Source: Magnetococcales bacterium
GTDB taxonomy: Bacteria > Pseudomonadota > Magnetococcia > Magnetococcales > UBA8363
Length of the DNA: 33,417 nt
Reading direction: 5' to 3'
Assembly (NCBI GenBank): GCA_015228975.1
Contig: JADGCN010000024.1
Location: 1 to 33,417 of the forward strand
Each line of letters starts with the position of its first letter. The stretch's first letter is position 1. The position numbers and the translations under genes were made by a program. A model generated the notes under the pieces. That model saw nothing but the letters and a program-made list of their open reading frames with translations, was not told the origin of the DNA and did no database searches. Below are positions 1 to 8,624 of this stretch, in pieces.

Positions 1-12
1 CGCGAAAGCGGG
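1..12. repeat. Partial palindromic repeat (right arm) at window edge
   Basis: The window opens with CGCGAAAGCGGG followed by AATCCAG. This is the loop and right arm of the palindrome CCCGC-GAAA-GCGGG, which occurs complete at 32941-32954. The left arm lies outside the window. Small intergenic palindromes of this form, with GGGAATCC on the right, are dispersed repeats in many proteobacteria (similar to the Neisseria dRS3 type). The family assignment is inference; the shared 12 bases are directly visible. Confidence 0.55.
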
Positions 13-42
13 AATCCAGAATGAGTCGGCACGGACGAAACG

Positions 43-501
43 ATGATCAAGGCCACCTTAGATAAGGGCGATAAAGATACGGGACAAGGGGAATATACCG
101 TGGAATTAGTTCAATGGAATGATTCTTTTGTGATTGGATATCAGGAAGTAGATGAGGATCATCAAAAATTGGTGGGCATGCTCAACGCATTGAATACGAG
201 CATTTCCGAACAGGATACCCATGAGGTTGTAGGAAAGGTATTGAATGACCTTCTGAGTTATACAGCTTGGCATTTCAGGCATGAAGAACGGTTGATGCAG
301 ACCTTTCGTTATCCTGATTATGTGGCGCATAAAAAGGAACATGGTTCCCTCATTCAACAAGCCACTGAATTACAAACCAAATTTCTCGCTGCTGAGCAGG
401 AACTCACCCAAGATGTGATGGACTTTTTAAAGAGGTGGTTGGTCCACCATATCCTTCAGACAGACAAGGCAATGGCCGATTTCTTGCGGCAAAAAGTGTA
501 A
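43..501 (+). CDS. Bacteriohemerythrin (single-domain O2/iron-binding protein)
   Basis: A 152-aa protein made almost entirely of one hemerythrin four-helix bundle. The di-iron ligands are all visible: H40 in the DEDH motif, H77 and E81 in HFRHEE, H96 and H100 in an HxxxH pair, and H136 and D141 in the WLVHHI...D motif. The family reversibly binds O2 at a non-haem di-iron site in the cytoplasm and serves as an oxygen carrier, store or sensor, often near methyl-accepting or c-di-GMP proteins. The first 16 residues precede the domain and may be a short tail; the ATG at 43 is the only Met before M46. A diguanylate cyclase gene follows 127 bases downstream, which suggests but does not prove a shared role in oxygen-responsive behaviour. 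No signal peptide or membrane segment is seen. Confidence 0.93.
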   Translation: MIKATLDKGDKDTGQGEYTVELVQWNDSFVIGYQEVDEDHQKLVGMLNALNTSISEQDTHEVVGKVLNDLLSYTAWHFRHEERLMQTFRYPDYVAHKKEHGSLIQQATELQTKFLAAEQELTQDVMDFLKRWLVHHILQTDKAMADFLRQKV

Positions 502-628
502 AAGAGCGTTCTGTCCATGCCAAGCCCCTATTCCTTCAATTTTCCTTGAGTTTCCCCCTTCAGGGGAATAGCGTTGACCGATTGGTGCTACGTTTCCCAA
601 CGGCTTTACCATGAGGCGAGCTTGACCC

Positions 629-1903
629 ATGCCCCCCATCCAGGATTTTTTGTCCACGATTGCCCTTCTCTACGTCGAGGATGACCCGGACATTCGCCTG
701 CAGATGGTGCGGTTTTTGTCACGACGTGTCCCCCGACTCATAATAGCGGAAAACGGGCGTGATGGACTGAACAAATTTATGGTCAATCATCCGGACATCA
801 TCGTCACCGATATCATGATGCCGGAAATGGATGGGTTGCAAATGGCCAAAGCCATTCGCGAAAAAGATCGCGATATCCCAATCGTGGTGATGACCGCGCA
901 CAACGATGACGACTATTTCATTCGATCCATCGATCTTGGCATTGATCGGTACGTTCTAAAACCCACCAATCCGCGTTTTTTGATAGAAGCTGTCGAAAAA
1001 TGTGCGCAATTGTTATTGAGCAAACGCCAGCAGGAAGAAGCCAACCATTATGTTCGTTTCCTACTGGATGCCCAACCCAACCTTCTCATGGTTGTTACTG
1101 GCGGCGAAGTGGAATACGTCAATCAAGCCTTCCTCAATTTTTTGGGAATTTCCTCGCTGGATGATTTCAAGAAAATGGTGGTGGACAATGAAGACCTTGT
1201 CTTCAGTACTCACGGTTCCATCATCAACGAAGGTGGACATTGGCTGGAGGCACTTCTGGCAGCCCCGGAAAAATATTCAGTCGTCTATCTTAAAACAAAT
1301 AAATCGGTCAAATTGGTGCCGTTTGCCCTGAAAACCAATTCCTTGCCCGAACAGAATCGGCATCTTTTTTCGTTTATCGATATAACCAATATCGAAAACG
1401 AAAAACGGCAACTGGAAACCCAAGCCTATACCGATGGTTTAACGGGGATGTGTAACCGCGCCAGGTTGCAAGGTGTCCTGGAGGCGGAGCTGCATCGTGC
1501 GCGGCGGCACAACCTCCCTGTCTCCATCATCCTCTGTGACATTGACCATTTCAAACTGGTCAACGATACCCACGGCCATCAGATTGGCGACGATGTTTTG
1601 AAAAAATTTGCCAAATTATTGAGGGAAAACGTCCGTATCGAAGATGTCGTCGCCCGTTGGGGGGGAGAGGAATTCATGATTGTTTCCCCCCTGAACGATG
1701 CCTGTGCCACCGGGTTGTTGGCGGAAAAACTGCGGCGCCTGATCGCTGACGAATCGTTTGCCAAGGTGGGCCATGTCACCTGTAGCTTCGGGGTGACTCA
1801 GGCGCGAAGGGAGGACACCATTCGCACCCTGACTGAACGCGCTGATAAAGCCTTATACCAAGCGAAAACGGGCGGTCGCAATCGGGTGGAAATCGCCGGT
1901 TGA
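629..1903 (+). CDS. Response-regulator diguanylate cyclase (REC-PAS-GGDEF)
   Basis: This 424-aa protein should make c-di-GMP from two GTP when activated. The N-terminal receiver domain (about residues 10-130) has the acidic pocket E17-D18-D19, the phospho-acceptor D61 in VTDIMMPEMDG, T89 and K111. A PAS-like segment (about 140-255) follows, then a GGDEF domain (about 262-424). The active-site motif reads GGEEF (345-349), a functional variant, and the inhibitory I-site RIED (336-339) is intact at the correct spacing, so product inhibition is likely. No membrane segments are seen, so it is cytoplasmic. A purine-rich GAGGCG sits about 10 bases before the ATG. The soluble histidine kinase gene 141 bases downstream is the obvious candidate phospho-donor, by position only. 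Confidence 0.93.
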   Translation: MPPIQDFLSTIALLYVEDDPDIRLQMVRFLSRRVPRLIIAENGRDGLNKFMVNHPDIIVTDIMMPEMDGLQMAKAIREKDRDIPIVVMTAHNDDDYFIRSIDLGIDRYVLKPTNPRFLIEAVEKCAQLLLSKRQQEEANHYVRFLLDAQPNLLMVVTGGEVEYVNQAFLNFLGISSLDDFKKMVVDNEDLVFSTHGSIINEGGHWLEALLAAPEKYSVVYLKTNKSVKLVPFALKTNSLPEQNRHLFSFIDITNIENEKRQLETQAYTDGLTGMCNRARLQGVLEAELHRARRHNLPVSIILCDIDHFKLVNDTHGHQIGDDVLKKFAKLLRENVRIEDVVARWGGEEFMIVSPLNDACATGLLAEKLRRLIADESFAKVGHVTCSFGVTQARREDTIRTLTERADKALYQAKTGGRNRVEIAG

Positions 1904-2044
1904 TGATGTTGGCCACGATTGTGGAGGGTGGGGATTCGGGTTATGAATCGTTGCTCCGTCGATTGATTTTTTACTGGAACAAATCGGAAAAAACATTCAC
2001 AATACGGAATTAGGGGATGATTAATAATCCATTCCAGACCATGT

Positions 2045-3355
2045 ATGATACAATCCAGCGACCCAGTGCCCGATACCAATCGACACCCCGATGCCACAAT
2101 GACCGTGCAGCAGGTCAATGTGATCATCAACAGGTTATTGCAATTGTCGTTGGAACCTCTGACGTTGGTGGAATACCTGGATGAGGTTATCTTTGTCCTG
2201 ACGGCGGCTCCCTGGTTGCCGGTTTCAAACAGAGGAGCCATATTTTTGTGGGATGAGCATGGGAGCCAGTTGCGCCTGAGCGCCCAGGTTAACATGGCAC
2301 CAGAACATCAGGCGATGTGTCGTACCGTGGATCGCGGCCACTGTTTGTGTGGTCAAGCGGTACAAACCCGGCACATGGTTTTGTCGGATGATTTCGACTC
2401 GCAGCATGCCAACCGTCCCCCGGGTTTGGCCCATCACGGGGATTGTGCCATCCCCCTGCAGACGGAGGATCGATTGCTGGGGGTGTTGCATCTTTCCCCT
2501 TTGCCCGAGTATCAATTCAACGATCAGGAACTCACCTTTTTACGTGCCATTTCCAGCACCCTGTCCAGTGCCATTATCCGTTTCCAGCAGGAAGAGCAGC
2601 TTCAGCGGGCTAAAATCAAGGCGGAGGAGGATGCCCGGATATTGGCCAGGCAGCACGAGGAATTGTTGGCAGCCGACCGTCTGCGTGTTTCGGTGGAACA
2701 CATTACGCGCCACGATTTGAAAACACCTCTGGCCGGGATTGTCAGCTTTGCCGACATGCTACTGGAACATCCCGATCTGGATGAAGAAATTCGCAATGGT
2801 TTGAAAATTATCCTCGATAGCGGATATCGTGCCTTACATATGGTCAACCTCTCCTTGTACCTTTTTCAAATGGAACAGGGTATCTACAATTTGCGAGCCG
2901 AATCCATCGATGCCATTCCGCTCATCCATAAAATTTTTAGGGATCTTACCCAAAGTATTGAACGATTTCAAATTATCAAGGTTGTTCTTCTGGATGGCCG
3001 GAACGTGCGGAAGGGGGATCGATTTTTGTTTCTGGGTGAAGAATTGCTGGCTTATTCCATGTTTGCCAACCTGATCAAAAACGCCGTTGAAGCTTCGCAG
3101 TTGGGACAATGCGTGACTCTATCCCTGACCAGGGCCGGGACAAAAAGACAAATAGACATCCACAACCAAACCGCGGTGGATCCGGGTATCAGGGATCGGT
3201 TTTTTGAAAAATTTGTCACGTCTGGAAAAAAATTTGGTACCGGACTTGGGACTTATTCCGCCAAGCTGATCGCTGAAACCATGGGGGGTTCCATAACCAT
3301 GACCAGTTCGGAGGAGACGGGGACCACCGTTACTCTCCTGTTTTCCGCGCCCTGA
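2045..3355 (+). CDS. Soluble GAF-domain sensor histidine kinase
   Basis: A 436-aa two-component kinase. A GAF domain occupies about residues 25-180 and is followed by a coiled-coil linker (about 181-212). The dimerisation/phospho-acceptor helix carries the H-box RHDLKTPLAG with H223. The HATPase_c domain has the N-box NLIKNAVEAS (N346) and the glycine-rich G2 box GTGLGTYSAK near 398-407. There is no transmembrane segment, so it senses a cytoplasmic ligand or partner. GAF residues H99, C100 and C102 form an HCLC cluster, which could be a redox or metal site, but this is speculation. There is no attached receiver domain; the REC-PAS-GGDEF protein just upstream is a plausible target. No strong ribosome site precedes the ATG at 2045, and an ATG at 2099 is an alternative start. 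The gene ends 11 bases from the convergent HD-GYP gene. Confidence 0.88.
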   Translation: MIQSSDPVPDTNRHPDATMTVQQVNVIINRLLQLSLEPLTLVEYLDEVIFVLTAAPWLPVSNRGAIFLWDEHGSQLRLSAQVNMAPEHQAMCRTVDRGHCLCGQAVQTRHMVLSDDFDSQHANRPPGLAHHGDCAIPLQTEDRLLGVLHLSPLPEYQFNDQELTFLRAISSTLSSAIIRFQQEEQLQRAKIKAEEDARILARQHEELLAADRLRVSVEHITRHDLKTPLAGIVSFADMLLEHPDLDEEIRNGLKIILDSGYRALHMVNLSLYLFQMEQGIYNLRAESIDAIPLIHKIFRDLTQSIERFQIIKVVLLDGRNVRKGDRFLFLGEELLAYSMFANLIKNAVEASQLGQCVTLSLTRAGTKRQIDIHNQTAVDPGIRDRFFEKFVTSGKKFGTGLGTYSAKLIAETMGGSITMTSSEETGTTVTLLFSAP

Positions 3356-3366
3356 CTTTTCAAGAG

Positions 3367-4431
3367 TCAAGAGTATAGATTGCTATTGGGTAGAAAGGTC
3401 TTCGGGTCTATTCCCCAATCTTCCGGGTGTTCACTGGCGACAACGGTGTAACCCTGCTGTTTGTCCTTCCACGCCATCAGATCGATATCCCGGGGATCAA
3501 TTTTTTTGCCCGTGTGCCCATCAATGATTAAACGCACCGTGGGATAAAGCAAATTGGCACGGTTGGTTTGAATGACGACTCCCAGGAGTTGGTTTTCCAA
3601 TCGCACCAAAGAGCCCAGCGGATAGATGCCGATATGATGAATGAAGGTATGGACCAACTTGGCATTCAAGCGCTGCTTGATGGACATTTCGTGAATTTTC
3701 CGCAAGGCATTGGTTGCCGACCAGGCTCGACGATAGGGCCTGGGGGACGTCATGGCATCGTACATATCGATGATGGCTGATAAATGTTGCAGTTCAACGT
3801 GCTTATCCATAACCGGGGCAACCGCATAACCCGATCCATCCTGACGACCATGATGGGTTCCGGCAATTACCAGTGCAATTTCCGGTACGCCAGGGGTGCG
3901 TACCAACAAGCGATAACCCAATTCCACATGTTTTTGTATCTGGCGCAATTCCGCATCGGTTAACTTGCCGGGTTTGTGATAAATAGATTCCGGGATTCTG
4001 ACCATGCCGATATCATGCATCATGCCACCGACGCCGGCGGCGATGACCCCGGCATCATCGAAGCCCAGGGATCGGGTTACGGCCATGATGAAAACCCCGA
4101 CATTGACGGAATGCTGAAACAGGTAGTCGTCGCGACATTTGATCAGGCTGAGGTTAAGCAAGGCATCATCGTTTTTCAGTAAGGATTCCATCATTTGTGT
4201 GCTGACCGCCTGGATGGGTCTGATGGAAACCTGCCGCCCCAGTCGGGCATCTTCCAGGACGTTGGCCACCAATTTTTTGGCTTGGTTTTTTATTTCTGCC
4301 GCTGTGCCCATCTCCGCAGCCAAAAGGACACTGTGCCCGGGCAACGATTTGGATTCAGGCTCGTCTAATAATTCCTTGAGCTGCGCTTCCAGCAGTTGTT
4401 GTGCGGTGACGTCGATTTCGGTGGTTTCCAT
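3367..4431 (-). CDS. HD-GYP domain protein with degenerate GYP motif
   Basis: A 354-aa protein of the HD-GYP class, which hydrolyses c-di-GMP to pGpG or GMP using a bi- or tri-metal centre. Metal-ligand candidates are kept: H107, H139-D140 (MMHDIG), H168, H193-H194 and D222. The signature usually written HHERxDGxGYP reads HHGRQDGSGYA here (193-203), so both the glutamate and the proline are replaced. It closely resembles the HD-GYP protein encoded at 19910-21187 along its length, including the C-terminal part beyond the HD domain (residues about 265-350), but lacks that protein's N-terminal DUF3391 domain. It may be a catalytically weak or purely c-di-GMP-sensing paralog, though conserved metal ligands leave activity possible. 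The gene is convergent with the histidine kinase gene and divergent from the acyltransferase gene. Confidence 0.88.
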   Translation of the reverse strand: METTEIDVTAQQLLEAQLKELLDEPESKSLPGHSVLLAAEMGTAAEIKNQAKKLVANVLEDARLGRQVSIRPIQAVSTQMMESLLKNDDALLNLSLIKCRDDYLFQHSVNVGVFIMAVTRSLGFDDAGVIAAGVGGMMHDIGMVRIPESIYHKPGKLTDAELRQIQKHVELGYRLLVRTPGVPEIALVIAGTHHGRQDGSGYAVAPVMDKHVELQHLSAIIDMYDAMTSPRPYRRAWSATNALRKIHEMSIKQRLNAKLVHTFIHHIGIYPLGSLVRLENQLLGVVIQTNRANLLYPTVRLIIDGHTGKKIDPRDIDLMAWKDKQQGYTVVASEHPEDWGIDPKTFLPNSNLYS

Positions 4432-4545
4432 GGTTACAAACTCTAGATGTGCCCCATTCTTGCGACCAGGAATAGTTTACATTAAATTTCACTGGTGTGA
4501 GAATGTCTCATGATTTGAGATTACAATTTTTCCTCCTTCGTTGGT

Positions 4546-5724
4546 TTGGATACCGTGACGCCATCACCTTCCGCTTCCATTCAGGGGTACCCACGTATCA
4601 TCGCCCTGGACGTCCTGCGTGGGGCCACCGTCGTGTTCATGCTCCTGGTGAACAACCCCGGCGATTGGAGCCATGTCTATGGCCCCCTGTTGCATGCTCC
4701 CTGGCATGGATGGACGCCAACCGACTTTATTTTTCCATTTTTCCTTTGGATTGTTGGCGTTTCCGCAGTGCTTTCGTTGCGGCGGCGCTTGCAACAGGGT
4801 GTTTCGGCAAACGACCTGTCCCTCTTTGTTGTACGTCGGGTGTTCATTTTATTGGCCCTGGGATTGTTTTTGTCGGCATTTCCCTTCGGTTTGATTCTGA
4901 ATCACACCTTTTCTTTGTCAAACATGCGTTTTCCCGGGGTTTTGCAACGTATCGCCTTGTGCTATTGGGCGGCTGGATGGTTGATTATCCATACAAATCC
5001 CCGGACGCAATTCATGATCGCCCTGGTTCTCATCATAGGTTATGGTTTGCTGCTCACTCAAATTCCCGTCCCCGGATACGGTGCAGGAATTTTGTTACCC
5101 CGGGGAAATTGGGCATGGTATGTCGATTCTTCCCTGTTATCGGGCCATACCTGGAGTGGTGCCCCCGTTCCCGGTTTCGACCCGGAGGGGATTGTGAGTA
5201 CTTTTGCTGCGGTGGCAACGACCCTGTTGGGGGGGATGACGGGTCATTTCTTGCTCTCTTCCCATTCACAACGCAACAAAGTGATTCTCATGATGGTTGG
5301 CGGGGGGGGGCTGGTCGCGTTGGGTGTCATCCTGGATCAATGGTGGCTCCCTATCAATAAAAATCTTTGGACCAGTTCCTATGTGGTGTTTACCGCCGGC
5401 GTCGCTACTGTCGTTCTGGCTCTTGCCTACGGTGGGCTGGATATCCTGGGAATCAAACGTTGGTCCATGCTTTTTGTGTATTGTGGCCAAAACGCCATCG
5501 CCCTTTTTGTCCTTTCCGGTCTCGTCGGTCGCCTGTTGATCCTGATCAAACGGGTCACTCCTGAAAATAAAATTATTTCTCTAAAGACTTTTTTATTTCA
5601 GAATTATTTTCTCCCTTTTTTTGATCCCCAATTGGCCTCTTTTTTGTTTGCCCTGGTTTTCACCCTCCTGATGGGACTCCTGGCGTTCGCCATCTACCGG
5701 ATGAACTGGATTATCAAAGTGTAG
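4546..5724 (+). CDS. Membrane acyltransferase of the NagX/HGSNAT (DUF5009) family
   Basis: A roughly 392-aa multi-pass inner-membrane protein with about nine to ten hydrophobic segments. The N-terminal signature LDVLRGATVV followed by an LLHAPWHGWTPTDFIFPFF-type stretch (about 48-66) is characteristic of the heparan-alpha-glucosaminide N-acetyltransferase/NagX family. H50 aligns with the histidine thought to carry the acetyl group in human HGSNAT. Bacterial members are thought to acetylate amino-sugars or related glycans across the membrane; the substrate here is unknown. The start is uncertain: the frame opens after a TGA at 4516, and only TTG at 4546 or GTG at 4555 lie ahead of the conserved region, with no good ribosome site for either. 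It reads divergently from the HD-GYP gene and stands 73 bases before priA. Confidence 0.85.
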   Translation: MDTVTPSPSASIQGYPRIIALDVLRGATVVFMLLVNNPGDWSHVYGPLLHAPWHGWTPTDFIFPFFLWIVGVSAVLSLRRRLQQGVSANDLSLFVVRRVFILLALGLFLSAFPFGLILNHTFSLSNMRFPGVLQRIALCYWAAGWLIIHTNPRTQFMIALVLIIGYGLLLTQIPVPGYGAGILLPRGNWAWYVDSSLLSGHTWSGAPVPGFDPEGIVSTFAAVATTLLGGMTGHFLLSSHSQRNKVILMMVGGGGLVALGVILDQWWLPINKNLWTSSYVVFTAGVATVVLALAYGGLDILGIKRWSMLFVYCGQNAIALFVLSGLVGRLLILIKRVTPENKIISLKTFLFQNYFLPFFDPQLASFLFALVFTLLMGLLAFAIYRMNWIIKV

Positions 5725-5797
5725 AGAGTTACAGTGTGGTGCCCAGAAACCGTGCTTGACTCCCGCGAATGGCACTGCAAGAGTAATGTGAACGGCC

Positions 5798-8008
5798 ATG
5801 TACGCAGAAATTGCTCTGCCCATTCCCATGCATACCTTGTTCACCTATGCGGTACCGGAAAACCTGTGCCATGGCAAACCAGGCATGCTGGCACTGGTGC
5901 CGGTGGGACGCGGTCAACAGGTCGGGGTCATCTGGCGCATACTCGACAAACCCACCTGGGAAGGGACCATTCGTCCCATTATCGATCTTTTGACCCCGGA
6001 ACCCTGGTTTGATGAGAATTTGTTGTTTTTACTGGATTGGATCAGCCGCTATTATCTCAGACCTTTGGGTCATGTCGTCGCGTTGGCCCTGCCCGGGCAT
6101 CTGCGTTTCGCACCGCACCATCGCATCCTCTGGGTCGGAAGAACAGAAGGTTGCCGACCCGAACTGGAGCCGATCCTCACCCTGATGGAAAAAAAGAAGC
6201 AGGTGACCCTGGCGACCTTGAGCAAACATTTCCCTGGTCCGGGATTGACAAAAAATCTCCATTCCCTGGAGAAACTGGGGTGCATTCGCCGGGAAACATC
6301 CTATCGGTTACGCCATTCCCGGGAAGCCGAACACGTGCCTTGGGCGTTGCCAACCGATATTCCACGGGTCGGGGAACCGGAGTGCGTACTCAATGCGGAA
6401 CAGCAATTGTGTGTGGATTATTTAACGGAAAGTCTGCAAACACGGACGTTTCGACCGTTTCTTTTGGATGGGGTGACCGGTAGCGGCAAGACCGAAGTCT
6501 ATTTCCGCTTGGTCGATAGCTGTCTGAGCCTGGGGCGGCAGGTGTTGTTGCTGGTGCCGGAAATCGGTTTGACACCCCAACTGGTCCAGCGCTATCTGGG
6601 CCGTTTCACAACTCATTTGGCAGTGTTCCACTCCGGGATGACCAGCCGGGAACGTTTCAAGGCTTGGCAGCGTTTACACTCCGGGGAGGCGCGGGTGGTG
6701 ATCGGTGCCCGGAGCGCCATTTTTGCACCGTTCATCGATCTTGGTTTGATCGTCGTCGATGAAGAACACGATCCTTCCTACAAACAGGAGGGTGGCGTGC
6801 CGTATCATGGGCGCGACATGGCGGTGGTCCGGGCGCAAAAGGCGGGGGCATTATTGATCCTGGGCAGCGCCACCCCCTCCATGGAATCGTTGCATAATGC
6901 CCATTTGGGGCGCTTCACCCACCTGAAACTTAAAACACGGGCTACCGGTGCCACTCTGCCCACAATTGAAGTGGTGCATGCGGGTCTGAAGGAAAATCAA
7001 AGGAGTGCTGGAAAAAATTCCCTGATCTCCTTGCCTTTGGAACAGGCGTTACACCAAACCCTGGGCCAGGGATTTCAGGCTTTGCTGTTTTTGAACCGCC
7101 GGGGTTGGGCACCGTCTTTGCTCTGCCGCCGGTGTGGCCATGCCGTCATGTGTCCCAATTGTTCGGTCACATTAACCTGGCACGAAAAAAAAGGTCAATT
7201 GATGTGCCATTATTGCGACCACCGACAGGCAGCAATGGATGTTTGTCCCGATTGTGGCCAATTAAGCCTGTTCTTTTTCGGGCCTGGTACGGAACAGTTG
7301 GAAAAAGAGACCCGGGATTGTTTTCCCGGGGCGCGCATTGCCCGTATTGATCGGGATACGGTATCCAGCAAAGAAGTCCAACTGGAAGAAACCTTGGCTG
7401 CTTTTCGCGATGGACACTTGGATATTTTGGTGGGGACGCAAATGACCGCCAAAGGACATCATTTTCCCCGTTTGGCCCTGGTGGGGGTGGTGTTTGCGGA
7501 AAGCTCCCTCTGGCAACCCGACTTTCGCGCCGCCGAGAGAAGTTGCCAATTGCTGACCCAGGTGGCGGGACGCGCCGGGCGCGAAGAGATTCCTGGACGG
7601 GTGCTGATCCAATCCTTTGATCCAACCCACTATGCCCTCAGAGCCGTGGTGCAGAATGATGGCGCAGGCTTCATTCGGCAGGAGATGGCTTTGCGCCGTG
7701 AATTGGGCTATCCCCCTTTTCAAAGGTTGGCCCTGTTGCGATTTTCTTCCCCGGATCAAAAAAAGGGAGAGGAATATTGCCAGATTTTGGCGCAAAATCT
7801 GCCTGTCTCCCCCTGCGCAACCTTGTTAGGCCCGGCACAATCCCCTTTGTTCAAGCTGCGTAATCGCTATCGCTGGCAGCTCTTGATCAAGGAAAATCCC
7901 GGTGAAAAATTGCATGGATATTTGGCACAATTGTTGAGCATGGCACTATCTTTGGCTTCCACGGCCATTCGCGTCGATTTGGATGTGGATCCGCACTCTT
8001 TTTTGTAA
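5798..8008 (+). CDS. priA: Primosomal protein N' (replication restart helicase PriA)
   Basis: A 736-aa protein, close to the 732 aa of E. coli PriA. PriA is a 3'-to-5' superfamily 2 DNA helicase that recognises stalled forks and reloads the replisome. The N-terminal 3'-DNA-end-binding domain starts with the typical IALPIPMHTLFTYAVP. Walker A is GVTGSGKT (225-232, K231) and Walker B is DEEH (321-324). Four CxxC pairs between C443 and C486 form the two-zinc insert of PriA. The motif VGTQMTAKGHHFP and the QVAGRAGR motif complete the helicase core. The ATG at 5798 gives the canonical N-terminus. It leads a run of housekeeping genes on the same strand. Confidence 0.97.
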   Translation: MYAEIALPIPMHTLFTYAVPENLCHGKPGMLALVPVGRGQQVGVIWRILDKPTWEGTIRPIIDLLTPEPWFDENLLFLLDWISRYYLRPLGHVVALALPGHLRFAPHHRILWVGRTEGCRPELEPILTLMEKKKQVTLATLSKHFPGPGLTKNLHSLEKLGCIRRETSYRLRHSREAEHVPWALPTDIPRVGEPECVLNAEQQLCVDYLTESLQTRTFRPFLLDGVTGSGKTEVYFRLVDSCLSLGRQVLLLVPEIGLTPQLVQRYLGRFTTHLAVFHSGMTSRERFKAWQRLHSGEARVVIGARSAIFAPFIDLGLIVVDEEHDPSYKQEGGVPYHGRDMAVVRAQKAGALLILGSATPSMESLHNAHLGRFTHLKLKTRATGATLPTIEVVHAGLKENQRSAGKNSLISLPLEQALHQTLGQGFQALLFLNRRGWAPSLLCRRCGHAVMCPNCSVTLTWHEKKGQLMCHYCDHRQAAMDVCPDCGQLSLFFFGPGTEQLEKETRDCFPGARIARIDRDTVSSKEVQLEETLAAFRDGHLDILVGTQMTAKGHHFPRLALVGVVFAESSLWQPDFRAAERSCQLLTQVAGRAGREEIPGRVLIQSFDPTHYALRAVVQNDGAGFIRQEMALRRELGYPPFQRLALLRFSSPDQKKGEEYCQILAQNLPVSPCATLLGPAQSPLFKLRNRYRWQLLIKENPGEKLHGYLAQLLSMALSLASTAIRVDLDVDPHSFL

Positions 8009-8111
8009 GTTTTCCCTGGATTCCTGGGATTTTTGTTGGTTACCCTTTGCCTAAAGGGACTGAGGAAACATTAAGCTTGCCATTCTTGAAGAACGAAAGA
8101 AGGTTGAAACC

Positions 8112-8624
8112 ATGGCCATACTACCCATTCTTACTGTCCCGGACCGCAGGCTCAAGCAGGTTTCGCAACCGGTTACGCTCGTGGACGATGCTGTGCGGCA
8201 ACTCATGGATGATATGGCGGAAACCATGTACCACGCTATCGGCATCGGTTTGGCGGCCCCACAGGTTGGGGTTTTGCGACGGGTCATCTGCTGCGATGTG
8301 ACGCATGCGCAGAATGGGGATGAAAAAAAACCTGTTTTTATCGCCAATCCCGTCATTGTCCATCAGGAAGGGGATATTTGCTGGAAAGAGGGATGCTTGT
8401 CGATACCGGAGTATCATGCGGAAGTAACCAGATATTCTCACATTGTTGTGCAAGGATTGGATCGCGACAACCAGCCCCTGGAACTTAAGGCCACCGAGTT
8501 GATGGCTGTCTGCCTGCAACACGAAATTGACCATTTGAACGGTAAACTGTTTATCGATCACATCTCGGCGCTGAAACGATCTATCTTCATGAAAAAATTA
8601 AAGAAAAAGAAAGATGAAGCATGA
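8112..8624 (+). CDS. def: Peptide deformylase
   Basis: A 170-aa enzyme that removes the N-formyl group from nascent proteins, using a single metal ion. All three family motifs are present: GIGLAAPQVG (44-53), EGCLSIP (93-99, metal ligand C95) and QHEIDH (136-141, ligands H137 and H141, catalytic E138). Length matches the bacterial type I enzyme. The C-terminal tail is lysine-rich (about 156-168), as in many proteobacterial forms that dock on the ribosome exit tunnel. AAGAAGG sits about 8 bases before the ATG. The stop codon overlaps the start of fmt (ATGA), so translation of the two functionally linked genes is probably coupled. Confidence 0.97.
   Translation: MAILPILTVPDRRLKQVSQPVTLVDDAVRQLMDDMAETMYHAIGIGLAAPQVGVLRRVICCDVTHAQNGDEKKPVFIANPVIVHQEGDICWKEGCLSIPEYHAEVTRYSHIVVQGLDRDNQPLELKATELMAVCLQHEIDHLNGKLFIDHISALKRSIFMKKLKKKKDEA

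Noticed and set aside
4497-5360. Long frame overlapping the acyltransferase gene in another phase
   Set aside because: It is the shadow of a hydrophobic, GC-rich gene; its sequence is full of H, R, P and W and resembles no family.
7167-7795. Antisense frames within priA
   Set aside because: They lie fully inside a strongly conserved gene and have no domain.
8043-8058. Hairpin CCCTTT-GCCT-AAAGGG between priA and def
   Set aside because: Only six weak base pairs with no T-run; not enough to call a terminator or a regulatory element.
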